A stretch of 8,126 nucleotides of DNA. Source: Planctomycetaceae bacterium. Lineage in GTDB: Bacteria; Planctomycetota; Planctomycetia; Planctomycetales; Planctomycetaceae. A model generated the notes under the pieces. The model did not search any database and was not told the DNA's origin. It was given only the letters and a program-made list of their open reading frames with translations. The stretch lies in contig JALTOP010000307.1 in NCBI GenBank assembly GCA_027000105.1, positions 6,533 to 14,658 of the forward strand. Reading direction: 5' to 3'. Positions 1 to 5,545 of this stretch are shown here, piece after piece; positions within the stretch are counted from its first letter, which is position 1, and each line of letters opens with the position of its first letter. Made by a program: the position numbers and the translations under genes.

Positions 1-126
1 CAAATCATCCGCAAAAATAATGACGATATTCGGCTGTGTCCCGCGAACCTCAGCAGCAGAAGCAGCCGAGGAAACCAGAGAGCTGAAGAAAACAACGAGC
101 GACAAAAACAAGATTCGATTCATCAT
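1..126 (-). CDS. Secreted type I sulfatase, N-terminal fragment (runs off the left edge)
   Basis: Only the first 42 codons are in the window. Reading the minus strand from the ATG at 126 gives a signal peptide: Met-Met-Asn-Arg, then a hydrophobic run (about residues 5-20), then a small-residue stretch ending near Ala24-Ala25 that suits signal peptidase I. The mature part opens with PNIVIIFADDL (residues 32-42). This is the hallmark first strand of alkaline-phosphatase-fold sulfatases, where the paired Asp (here 40 and 41) bind the active-site calcium. The catalytic Cys/Ser of the C/S-x-P-x-R motif would lie beyond the edge and cannot be checked. Members hydrolyse sulfate esters, often on algal polysaccharides, in the periplasm or outside the cell. 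A second ATG at 123 is possible. A GGGAAAG-like Shine-Dalgarno precedes 126. The gene is divergent from the lipoprotein gene at 439. Confidence 0.85.
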   Translation of the reverse strand, partial: MMNRILFLSLVVFFSSLVSSAASAAEVRGTQPNIVIIFADDL

Positions 127-216
127 GACTTTCCCGATTTCAGTTCCGCAAAGTGAGCAAGACACAGACTGGGCGTTCAATCGCAAGGGGCACTTCTCAA
201 TAGCTGTGTCGTGACA

Positions 217-222
217 ATTATA
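217..222 (-). promoter_or_regulatory. Candidate -10 box for the sulfatase gene
   Basis: On the minus strand this reads TATAAT, a perfect sigma-70-type -10, about 90 bases upstream of the sulfatase ATG at 126. No good TTGACA-like -35 is found 16-18 bases further upstream, so the assignment rests on the -10 alone and is weak. Confidence 0.3.
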
Positions 223-309
223 AACAGATAAGCAGGCTGCGTTCTATTGAATGCAGTTGACAAATGAACCCGTTGCGACAAGGATAAAGAACGCGCAAGG
301 AGGCAGGCC

Positions 310-411
310 GTGAATCGGTCTTTCCTCGAATCGGTGATATGTGATAAAATCAGCGTCATTATCTGGGGGATAACACCTCCGGCTCGCCTGCGATGTTTTT
401 TGCCTCTGTAA
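310..411 (+). other. Possible 33-codon leader ORF with perfect Shine-Dalgarno
   Basis: AAGGAGG at 297-303 lies six bases before a GTG at 310. This opens a frame of 33 codons ending at TAA 409-411, 27 bases before the lipoprotein start. The predicted peptide begins MNRSFLESVI and has no recognisable family. Seen: the strong Shine-Dalgarno and the short open frame. Inferred: it could be a translated leader peptide influencing the lipoprotein gene, or chance. Its short length and lack of known homologues keep confidence low. Confidence 0.2.
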
Positions 412-438
412 TATAGAGGGTTAGCCAGGGAAGGCTCG

Positions 439-1575
439 ATGAAAAATCAAAGATTAGTTACTTTCACTTTCGGTCTGCTGGTTTGTATTGCCTGTTTGTT
501 TACTGTTTCGGGCTGTAACAAAGGTGCAGAACAGGGGGGCGAGATTCTTGATGAATCATGGTTCGCCAGCGCGGATCAGGAGGAAGAGTCAGCCGATGCT
601 CCTGCTGATCCGACAGAGTCGACCGCCAGGCTGGGCGTCCAGTTGAAAGAAGGAGCCAGATTCCCGTTACAAAAGGTGGTCGAAAAAACATTGACACAAT
701 CGACCTTGCAAGGACCGGTTGAAAGTCGTGAACGGATCGAGCTGTTCATGTCGGTAACGGTGGATGAAATTCGGGATCAGAACAAGAAGTTTTCCGTCCG
801 TTACAACCGTGTTCGGTACCAAAGCGAATTCAACGGACGGCAAGTAGTTTACGATTCCCGGCAGCCGCCCTACCCGATTCCCGATGCGGCACTTGCTTAT
901 CACGGGATGGTTAACAACGGTTTTTCATTCTGGGTCGGTGCGGATAACCGGATTTCTGACGTTGTCGATTTTCACGAGTTTTTGCAACGCTGCCTCTCAG
1001 CAGTCCCTGCACAGAAAGCGGATCTGGTAGCGGAAACCCTGGCGCAGTATTCCGGACAGGAGGGGATCGCCAATTTTGTGGATGATACCATCGGGCTGCT
1101 TCCTTTCGATCCGAATTCAAAAGATGGCACGACAATTGTTCGCCTCGGAGGAAGCTGGACAAAATCACGACATTTTTCCAATCCTGTCCCGATGTTGTTG
1201 AACGTCAAATACACAATGAAAGAGCTGAATGATTCTGTCGCCGAGATTGAAATCGAGGGAGATATCTCTCCTTCAGCCGCAGTTTCCAGTACGGATAAAA
1301 AACCGGTCGCCTTGCAGGTACAGGATGGCTTCTCCATGGGGGATTGCACCATCGATCGTAAAACAGGCCTGCCGATCAGGTCACGCATCGATCATGTGAT
1401 TAATATGGCCGTCCAGGTTAATGGACGCCAATTCAAACAGCAAAAACGGGTCGTCACTTCTATCCGCATGTTCCCCGACCAGGAAATGGATAGCCCTGCC
1501 CAGTCCACGGCTCAAAGGACTCCACGGAAATCAGACCTTGTTCTCAGGCCAGCCTCTCAGCAAAAACAGAAATAG
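439..1575 (+). CDS. Predicted lipoprotein of unknown function
   Basis: A 378-residue protein with a classic lipoprotein signal: Lys2/Arg5, a hydrophobic core (about 7-23), then the lipobox V-S-G-C with Cys26 as the lipidated residue. An acidic low-complexity linker follows (about 36-62, rich in Glu, Asp, Ala), typical of a tether between membrane and folded domain. The rest (about 64-345) looks like one extracytoplasmic domain rich in beta strands. It opens with 'LGVQLKEGARFPL' and has a repeated pattern of charged/hydrophobic alternation. The layout resembles DUF6263-type lipoproteins, but that is only a tentative impression. The C-terminus (about 346-378) is polar, Gln/Ser/Arg-rich and probably disordered. 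AGGGAAGG at 427-434 is a good Shine-Dalgarno for the ATG at 439. No catalytic motif is visible. The H-protein-like gene follows on the same strand about 120 bases later, so co-transcription is possible but not shown. Confidence 0.85.
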   Translation: MKNQRLVTFTFGLLVCIACLFTVSGCNKGAEQGGEILDESWFASADQEEESADAPADPTESTARLGVQLKEGARFPLQKVVEKTLTQSTLQGPVESRERIELFMSVTVDEIRDQNKKFSVRYNRVRYQSEFNGRQVVYDSRQPPYPIPDAALAYHGMVNNGFSFWVGADNRISDVVDFHEFLQRCLSAVPAQKADLVAETLAQYSGQEGIANFVDDTIGLLPFDPNSKDGTTIVRLGGSWTKSRHFSNPVPMLLNVKYTMKELNDSVAEIEIEGDISPSAAVSSTDKKPVALQVQDGFSMGDCTIDRKTGLPIRSRIDHVINMAVQVNGRQFKQQKRVVTSIRMFPDQEMDSPAQSTAQRTPRKSDLVLRPASQQKQK

Positions 1576-1688
1576 CGTCCGCGTCACAGGCCAATCCGCT
1601 GAAATTACCTGCAGTTTTCCGGTTCCAACTGGTTTCACGCCGGGCTGATGACTTACAATTCACGTAGATTCTCAACGGGATTATTGGC

Positions 1689-1694
1689 GGGAAG
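1689..1694 (+). promoter_or_regulatory. Shine-Dalgarno selecting the GTG at 1700
   Basis: GGGAAG sits five bases before GTG 1700. The other in-frame GTG, at 1694, overlaps the end of this site and would leave no spacer. The ATGs at 1724 and 1727 have no purine-rich site before them. Start 1700 is therefore preferred. Confidence 0.5.
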
Positions 1695-1699
1695 TGATT

Positions 1700-2161
1700 G
1701 TGAGCGAAACCGAACTTGTTTTTATGATGGGGCAATACGAAGCCCGGATTCCAACCGACCGGCTTTACGCCGAAAATCATATGTGGATCCAACAGAAAGG
1801 GCCTCGCCTGTTTGCCGGCTTCACGGCCTATTCAGTACGATTACTGCAGGATGTCTACTTTCTGGACTGGGAACTGGCAGCAGGTTCTGCAATCGAAAAG
1901 AGACAGACGATTGGCGAAATTGAAAGCGCCAAAGCCGTATCCAGCCTGACGGCCCCCGGAAGCGGCACTGATATACAATTCAACGAGGAATTGCTAAACG
2001 ACCCTTCCCTGATCAACACCGATCATCTCACAGCCGGCTGGTTATTCTCTTTTCTCTCCGATCGTGTCGAGGAAGACTATCTGACCGCCGAGCAGTATGT
2101 CCAGTTTCTGGATGAAGGCTGGGAAGAAACACAACGGATGATCAAAGGGCAAATCCAGTAG
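1700..2161 (+). CDS. Glycine cleavage H-protein-like lipoyl carrier
   Basis: A 153-residue protein (from GTG 1700) that follows the H-protein fold along its length. 'YAENHMWIQ' (residues 23-31) matches the usual Y-x-x-x-H-x-W opening. 'GEIESAKAVSSLTAPGSG' (72-89) is the lipoyl hairpin with Lys78 as the expected lipoylation site. 'NDPSLINTDHLTAGWLF' (100-116) matches the family's N-x-x-P-x-L-(V/I)-N ... G-W-L segment. H-protein carries the aminomethyl group between the P, T and L proteins of glycine cleavage and also serves in lipoate assembly. The protein is longer than the usual 125-130 residues, with extra residues at the N-terminus (about 1-20) and a charged C-terminal helix. No gcvT or gcvP is adjacent, so it may be a paralogue rather than the housekeeping GcvH, and I withhold the symbol. 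Family membership is secure; the exact role is inference. Confidence 0.85.
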   Translation: MSETELVFMMGQYEARIPTDRLYAENHMWIQQKGPRLFAGFTAYSVRLLQDVYFLDWELAAGSAIEKRQTIGEIESAKAVSSLTAPGSGTDIQFNEELLNDPSLINTDHLTAGWLFSFLSDRVEEDYLTAEQYVQFLDEGWEETQRMIKGQIQ

Positions 2162-2187
2162 GCAGAGCGGGAAACACAGGTTGCCTA
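2159..2187. terminator. Weak inverted repeat between convergent genes
   Basis: TAGGCA (2159-2164) and TGCCTA (2182-2187) are perfect inverted copies around a 17-base loop. They span the stop codons of both convergent genes. The stem is short and neither side has a good T tract, so a bidirectional terminator role is only suggested by position. Confidence 0.2.
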
Positions 2188-2565
2188 TTCGAACTTCCAC
2201 GACCGGGCGAGTTTGACAGCTTTGGACTGGGTTGGAACATGGGGCCAGAGGCTCTCGATCTTCATGATCTTCAGAACAGCCTGCATGTCATCGGACGCGT
2301 TACACAGAATCATTTGTCCGCCCTGTTCCTTGACCGCCTGCCCGAATGAATTGATCATCCCGATCATGATACTGCCGAAATAATTCGATTTTCCCAAATC
2401 AATGACCAGACGCCTTAGGTGATCGTTGCGAATCATCTCCACGATTTCTTCCGACTCTCGATGCAGATCGACATCGCGAAAACTGAGGGTGTCTCCCAAC
2501 GGCGTCATCACGACCACGCCGCCACGATGCTTCGAAATGTCGAACGCGTTGGTATTTTTGGTCAT
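2185..2565 (-). CDS. STAS-domain protein (anti-sigma-factor antagonist type)
   Basis: A 126-residue single-domain STAS protein. The strand 'GGVVVMTPLGDTLSF' (15-29), the core 'RRLVIDLGKSNYFGS' (51-65) and the later 'GGQMILCNASDDMQAVL' (82-98) follow SpoIIAA/RsbV order. In that family a Ser in D-S-S-G is phosphorylated by an anti-sigma kinase, which breaks the partner-switch complex. Here the motif reads G-S-I-M-I-G: Ser65 aligns with the SpoIIAA phospho-Ser58, but the preceding Asp is Gly64 and the second Ser is Ile66. Switching by phosphorylation is possible but not assured. No kinase or sigma-factor gene is next to it. ATG 2565 is chosen because GGGAAAG lies six bases upstream; a TTG at 2580 in frame falls before that site. 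Alternative roles include a stressosome- or chemoreceptor-associated STAS module. Confidence 0.85.
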   Translation of the reverse strand: MTKNTNAFDISKHRGGVVVMTPLGDTLSFRDVDLHRESEEIVEMIRNDHLRRLVIDLGKSNYFGSIMIGMINSFGQAVKEQGGQMILCNASDDMQAVLKIMKIESLWPHVPTQSKAVKLARSWKFE

Positions 2566-2571
2566 GCGAAA

Positions 2572-2578
2572 CTTTCCC
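2572..2578 (-). promoter_or_regulatory. Shine-Dalgarno fixing the STAS gene start
   Basis: The minus strand reads GGGAAAG here, followed by six bases and then ATG 2565. The upstream in-frame TTG at 2580 would place this site inside the coding region. Confidence 0.55.
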
Positions 2579-2853
2579 AAAAACGAATGAACGATATTAC
2601 GACAGCCACAATATATCCCGAATTCTTACAGGACTCGATACTCCCATAAACACATTCCTGCATTTCGATTCTTGTTGGCCAAGTATAACTCTTGCCCTGA
2701 TAGATCGAAAGCATCAAAGAGCATCGACTCGGCCTGCTTGATCGAGGGCAAAAAACAGGCCTCGAATATAATACGAATGGCGCTAACCAGGTCGATTTGC
2801 ATGCCAACAGGATAAAAGCCGTGATCGATCAAAGGGGAAAGGGAAAGATAATA

Positions 2854-2877
2854 CAGGGGCTGGTTCTACTGCCCCTG
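2854..2877 (-). terminator. Second GC-rich hairpin downstream of rplQ
   Basis: CAGGGGC (2854-2860) and GCCCCTG (2871-2877) form a perfect seven-pair stem with a ten-base loop. On the minus strand the stem is followed by TATTATCTTTCCC, a partly T-rich tail. It could be a backup terminator for the ribosomal operon or part of a small transcript. The loop is large and the T tract broken, so confidence is modest. Confidence 0.3.
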
Positions 2878-2975
2878 CGAAAACTGATATGACACGCAGG
2901 GAGTTCCAGACTCTGGTCAGTCGATCAGCAATCTGCCGAAACGCAGCAGCGTCCGCTAACTTCATTAAATGCGAA

Positions 2976-3009
2976 ACCAAAACAGCCGCGGGCAAACACC
3001 CAGCGGCTG
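2976..3009 (-). terminator. Rho-independent terminator of the secY-rplQ gene block
   Basis: CAGCCGC (2983-2989) pairs perfectly with GCGGCTG (3003-3009), and the inner GGG (2990-2992) pairs with CCC (2999-3001) across one bulged A. This gives a ten-pair GC-rich stem with a six-base loop. On the minus strand it is followed directly by TTTTGGTTT. It lies about 30 bases after the rplQ stop, exactly where the operon should end. Confidence 0.75.
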
Positions 3010-3040
3010 ATGAATAATTCGGGGCGAGGCCAGGATAACG

Positions 3041-3793
3041 CTATTCTTTTTCCTCTTCTTCCGCCGGTTCAGTTTGAGAAGAAGCCTCAACTTCAGGCGT
3101 TTCCGCATCAGCGTTGCTTTCCTCAACATCGCTGCTTGCAGCTTCCTCCGCTGCACCTGTTTCGGCTGCGTGATCTTCTTCACCGGAATCAGCGGCTGAC
3201 GATGTATCCAATTCGTCTGTTTCAGCATCCGTCACGACAGGAGCAGTCCGTTTCGTTTTGACACGATCGCGCGATTCATCACCGACAAATTCGATAAACG
3301 CCAACTGACCACCATCGCCGAGACGGCGTTTGGCCAGTTTGACAATCCGGGTGTAACCGCCGTGCCGCTCCTCGAACTGCTCAGCTAATTCGTCAAAAAG
3401 AATGTCAACGGCCTCTTTGTCTCTGAGCAGGGCGAATGCTCGTCGCCGCATGGCTATTACCGGGGCGATCGCCTGGTTCCATTCATTCCACTGGGAAGAC
3501 TCCCGCCACGCTTTCCACTCCGCCGAATTTTTTTCTGCCGTCGTGTCCAATTCGTCAGCCTGGCGCTGGATTGGCAATGCCTTACGGGCCAGCGTAACCA
3601 GCTTCTCGACAAATGGGCGAAGCTCCTTCGCCTTGGGAACGGTTGTCACAATTCTTCCCGGAACTCTCGGTGCCTGGGGATCGTCCACGTCTGCTCTGAC
3701 TGATCTGATCAGGCTCACGGCCATATTGCGAAACATGGCTTTGCGGTGCGAAGCCGTTCGGCCAAGATGTCGTCCTCGAACGCGATGTCTCAT
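3041..3793 (-). CDS. rplQ: 50S ribosomal protein L17 (bL17), long form with acidic tail
   Basis: The core matches bL17, a 50S protein near the peptide exit tunnel. The N-terminus 'MRHRVRGRHLGRTASHRKAM' (1-20), 'FRNMAVSLIR' (21-30), 'TTVPKAKELR' (50-59) and 'HGGYTRIVKLAKRRLGD' (144-160) are all clearly present. At 250 residues it is about twice the usual 115-130. Three additions account for this: about 14 residues near 33-47, about 40 residues near 73-113 containing four tryptophans (93, 96, 102, 105), and a tail from about 175. Residues 189-250 of the tail carry 25 Asp/Glu and a single Lys. The core is intact, so a working L17 is expected. Last gene of the operon, 93 bases after rpoA. ATG 3793 is fixed by the conserved N-terminus, although its Shine-Dalgarno is poor. 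The extensions' role is unknown. Confidence 0.95.
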   Translation of the reverse strand: MRHRVRGRHLGRTASHRKAMFRNMAVSLIRSVRADVDDPQAPRVPGRIVTTVPKAKELRPFVEKLVTLARKALPIQRQADELDTTAEKNSAEWKAWRESSQWNEWNQAIAPVIAMRRRAFALLRDKEAVDILFDELAEQFEERHGGYTRIVKLAKRRLGDGGQLAFIEFVGDESRDRVKTKRTAPVVTDAETDELDTSSAADSGEEDHAAETGAAEEAASSDVEESNADAETPEVEASSQTEPAEEEEKE

Positions 3794-3886
3794 ACTACTT
3801 GCTTATTCAATAAAATAGATAAAGGAGATTTTCTAAATGCCCACTCCCTGCGACACGGGAACAAACGATTTCAATTGAATTCAGTT

Positions 3887-4903
3887 TCAATTGGAGGTCG
3901 TCTGACGCTTGGGCAGTTTCATTCCCATTCGCAGACCAAGAGCTGTCAACCGCTCAGTTACTTCAACCAGGGTCGTTTCACCGAAATTGCGAACCTGCAG
4001 CAACTGATCTTCTGTTCGAGCGACCAGATCCCGCACGGTGACAATTCCTTCCGATTCCAGACAGTTGGTTGCGCGGACGGAAAGATTCAGTTCCGCCAGA
4101 GATTGATTCAGTTTTTCTTCCAGTTCCAGATCGATTGGAGAATGCCCGGTCGCCTCTGCCATTCCGTTCAAACCATCTTCAGGCGGAAGTTCCGGTCCGG
4201 ACTCGCGATAGGTGATGAACGGGTTGAGATGTTTCCTCATGATTTTTGCCGCTTCAATCAGTGCCATCTCCGGACTGACCGTTCCATTCGTCCAGATATC
4301 CAGAATCAGTTTGTCGTAGTTGGTTCGCTGTCCCACGCGGGTTTCTTCGACAGCAAACCGGACTCTTTCGACGGGCGAGTAAAGCGCATCGAGTGGAATC
4401 ACACCAATTTCATTTTCATCCTGATAGTGCTCATTGGCCGGAATGTAACCACGTCCATTTTCGACGGTCAATTCCATTGAAAATGGTACATCGTCTGTCA
4501 TCGTCGCAATAACCAGATCCTGATTGATCACCTCGACCTGATCATCGGTAATGACATCTGCACCGGTGACGACACCACGAGTATGCTTTTCGATCCGGAT
4601 GGTCTTCGGGCCAGCTGCATGGCTTTTGACAATCAACGACTTCAGGTTCAGGCAGATATCAGTGACATCTTCGACCACCCCGGGAATAGTTGTGAACTCG
4701 TGTTGCACGCCCTGGATTTTCACACGAGTGACGGAACTTCCCTCGAGCGAAGAAAGCAAAATCCGTCTCAAACTGTTACCGATGGTCGAACCATAACCGT
4801 ACTCGAACGGTTCGCAAATGAATCGACCGAATGTTGAGGTCGCCGTTTCACGTTCCATTACCAGGCGATTGGGTAATTCTAAACCGCGCCAACGAATTCG
4901 CAT
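3887..4903 (-). CDS. rpoA: DNA-directed RNA polymerase alpha subunit
   Basis: A 338-residue alpha subunit, close to the usual 310-340. The N-terminal domain (about 1-235) contains 'GNSLRRILLSSLEG' (42-55), the dimerisation and beta-contact region, with Arg46-Arg47 matching the essential arginine region around Arg45 in E. coli. It nucleates polymerase assembly as a dimer. A flexible acidic linker (about 236-258) leads to the C-terminal helix-hairpin-helix domain (about 259-330), which binds UP elements and activators. There, 'LSVRATNCL' (274-282) keeps Arg277, Asn280 and Cys281, the equivalents of E. coli Arg265, Asn268 and Cys269. However, Lys271, Lys297 and Lys298 are replaced by Glu283, Glu310 and Thr311. 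ATG 4903 is preceded by AGGGAGA at good spacing. It follows rpsK directly, with no rpsD between. Confidence 0.98.
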   Translation of the reverse strand: MRIRWRGLELPNRLVMERETATSTFGRFICEPFEYGYGSTIGNSLRRILLSSLEGSSVTRVKIQGVQHEFTTIPGVVEDVTDICLNLKSLIVKSHAAGPKTIRIEKHTRGVVTGADVITDDQVEVINQDLVIATMTDDVPFSMELTVENGRGYIPANEHYQDENEIGVIPLDALYSPVERVRFAVEETRVGQRTNYDKLILDIWTNGTVSPEMALIEAAKIMRKHLNPFITYRESGPELPPEDGLNGMAEATGHSPIDLELEEKLNQSLAELNLSVRATNCLESEGIVTVRDLVARTEDQLLQVRNFGETTLVEVTERLTALGLRMGMKLPKRQTTSN

Positions 4904-4950
4904 ATATCTCTCCCTGAGATTGAAAGCGGAAGCTGTTTGTCTATCCAGAA

Positions 4951-4964
4951 TGTCCCGAGGGACA
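4951..4964. repeat. Palindrome TGTCCC-GA-GGGACA before rpoA
   Basis: A perfect six-base inverted repeat around two bases, in the rpsK-rpoA gap about 50 bases upstream of the rpoA start. TTTGTC at 4936-4941 can alternatively pair with GACAAA at 4961-4966, so two mutually exclusive structures are possible in the transcript. No T tract follows, so it is not a standard terminator. A protein-binding or RNA-processing site is possible. Confidence 0.4.
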
Positions 4965-5011
4965 AACCCTTCGCTTCGTTAAGAAATCTGTTCATGTACC
5001 ACTGTTATCGA

Positions 5012-5027
5012 GTGCTCCAAGGAGCAC
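5012..5027. repeat. Palindrome GTGCTCC-AA-GGAGCAC after rpsK
   Basis: A perfect seven-base inverted repeat around two bases, 16 bases past the rpsK stop. As RNA it would fold with five or six pairs and a small loop. It has the same architecture as the palindrome at 4951-4964 but a different sequence, and no T tract follows. A 3'-end stabiliser or pause site between rpsK and rpoA is a reasonable guess. Confidence 0.4.
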
Positions 5028-5042
5028 GGGAATGCCCATTTC

Positions 5043-5423
5043 CTAGACACGCCGTTTTTTGGGAGGCCGGCATCCATTGTGGGGCAGCGGTGTCACATCT
5101 TCGATCAGTTTGATAGTGATTCCGGGTGTCTGCAATCCAGTGATCGCGCTTTCACGGCCGGAACCAGGGCCTTTGACGCGAATTTCCATTTCACGCACAC
5201 CAAATTTCTTGGCACGTTCAGCACAGACTTCCGAAGCACGCTGGGCGGCAAAGGGAGTGCTTTTCCGACTACCCTTGAAACCGGACGTTCCAGCTGTTGC
5301 CCAACAAAGCACGTCGCCATTGGTATCTGTAATTGTTACTGTTGTGTTGTTAAACGTCGCCTTAATGTGAGCAATTGCCTTGGTCACATTCCGCCTGATC
5401 TTTTTCTTCTTCACCTTAGCCAC
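5043..5423 (-). CDS. rpsK: 30S ribosomal protein S11 (uS11)
   Basis: A 126-residue protein of normal length for uS11, which binds 16S rRNA in the platform of the small subunit near the mRNA exit. A lysine-rich N-terminus (1-12) is followed by 'HIKATFNNTTVTITD' (19-33), 'GFKGSRKSTPFAAQ' (48-61), 'KGPGSGRESAI' (84-94) and the C-terminal 'HNGCRPPKKRRV' (115-126), all strongly conserved family segments. The start is GTG at 5423, with GGGAG about seven bases upstream. It lies between rpsM (122 bases) and rpoA (139 bases). In many bacteria rpsD would follow here, but the gap holds only two palindromes. Confidence 0.98.
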   Translation of the reverse strand: MAKVKKKKIRRNVTKAIAHIKATFNNTTVTITDTNGDVLCWATAGTSGFKGSRKSTPFAAQRASEVCAERAKKFGVREMEIRVKGPGSGRESAITGLQTPGITIKLIEDVTPLPHNGCRPPKKRRV

Positions 5424-5476
5424 GACAAACTCCCGCTGACTGATTATTTCCTGTTGACTTCCGCCGAATACCTTTG

Positions 5477-5506
5477 GGTTACCTGACTGGATTGGTTACC
5501 TGCCTG
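5477..5506 (+). repeat. Short direct repeat between rpsM and rpsK
   Basis: GGTTACCTGACTG (5477-5489) and GGTTACCTGCCTG (5494-5506) agree at 12 of 13 positions with a 17-base period. They lie in the untranslated spacer before rpsK. The pair may be a local duplication; no function is evident. Confidence 0.4.
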
Positions 5507-5545
5507 AAACCGGAGAGCAACCAACCTCGTACCATCCCAAACTGC

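Larger units (their letters stand above)
127..438. other. Divergent intergenic region between sulfatase and lipoprotein genes
   Basis: These 312 bases must hold the promoters of two divergent genes. They contain a TATAAT box facing the sulfatase (217-222), a perfect TTGACA facing the lipoprotein gene (257-262) without a convincing -10 at 16-18 bases, and a TAAAAT (345-350) without a clear -35. There is also a 33-codon ORF with a perfect Shine-Dalgarno (310-411). A small inverted repeat, TTATC/GATAA with a TGGGG loop, sits at 359-373. No RNA gene was recognised. Confidence 0.5.
2566..3040. other. 475-base gap with no convincing gene
   Basis: Between the STAS gene and rplQ I find only short open frames without Shine-Dalgarno sites or family features. 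The side next to rplQ holds a clear terminator (2976-3009), and a second hairpin lies at 2854-2877. The STAS promoter should be in the part nearest 2565. TATATT- and TAATAT-like boxes occur about 40-70 bases upstream of that start, but none has a good -35. No tRNA or known RNA was recognised. Confidence 0.5.

Noticed and set aside
257..288. Perfect TTGACA with GATAAA downstream as a promoter for the lipoprotein gene
   Set aside because: The spacing to GATAAA is 20 bases and no better -10 sits at 16-18 bases, so I did not call it a promoter.
972..1388. 138-codon minus-strand open frame
   Set aside because: Antisense inside the lipoprotein gene, without a recognisable motif or supporting ribosome site.
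2626..2832. 68-codon minus-strand frame in the STAS-rplQ gap
   Set aside because: It starts with TTG behind a pyrimidine-rich stretch with no Shine-Dalgarno, and I recognise no domain. A decayed gene remnant cannot be excluded.
2854..2877. Possible tRNA T-arm (GGTTCTA between GC-rich arms)
   Set aside because: The loop is too long and there is no matching acceptor, D-arm or anticodon arm around it.
2783..2995. 70-codon minus-strand frame in the same gap
   Set aside because: Its start lies within the rplQ terminator stem and it runs through the second hairpin, so it is unlikely to be coding.
3821..3878. AAAGGAG followed by ATG at 3837 on the plus strand
   Set aside because: The frame has only 13 codons and faces against the operon in the rpoA-rplQ gap. 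Most likely chance.
3746..4480. 244-codon plus-strand open frame
   Set aside because: It lies antisense across rpoA and the start of rplQ, both certain genes, and its protein has no family features. It is a by-product of rpoA codon use.
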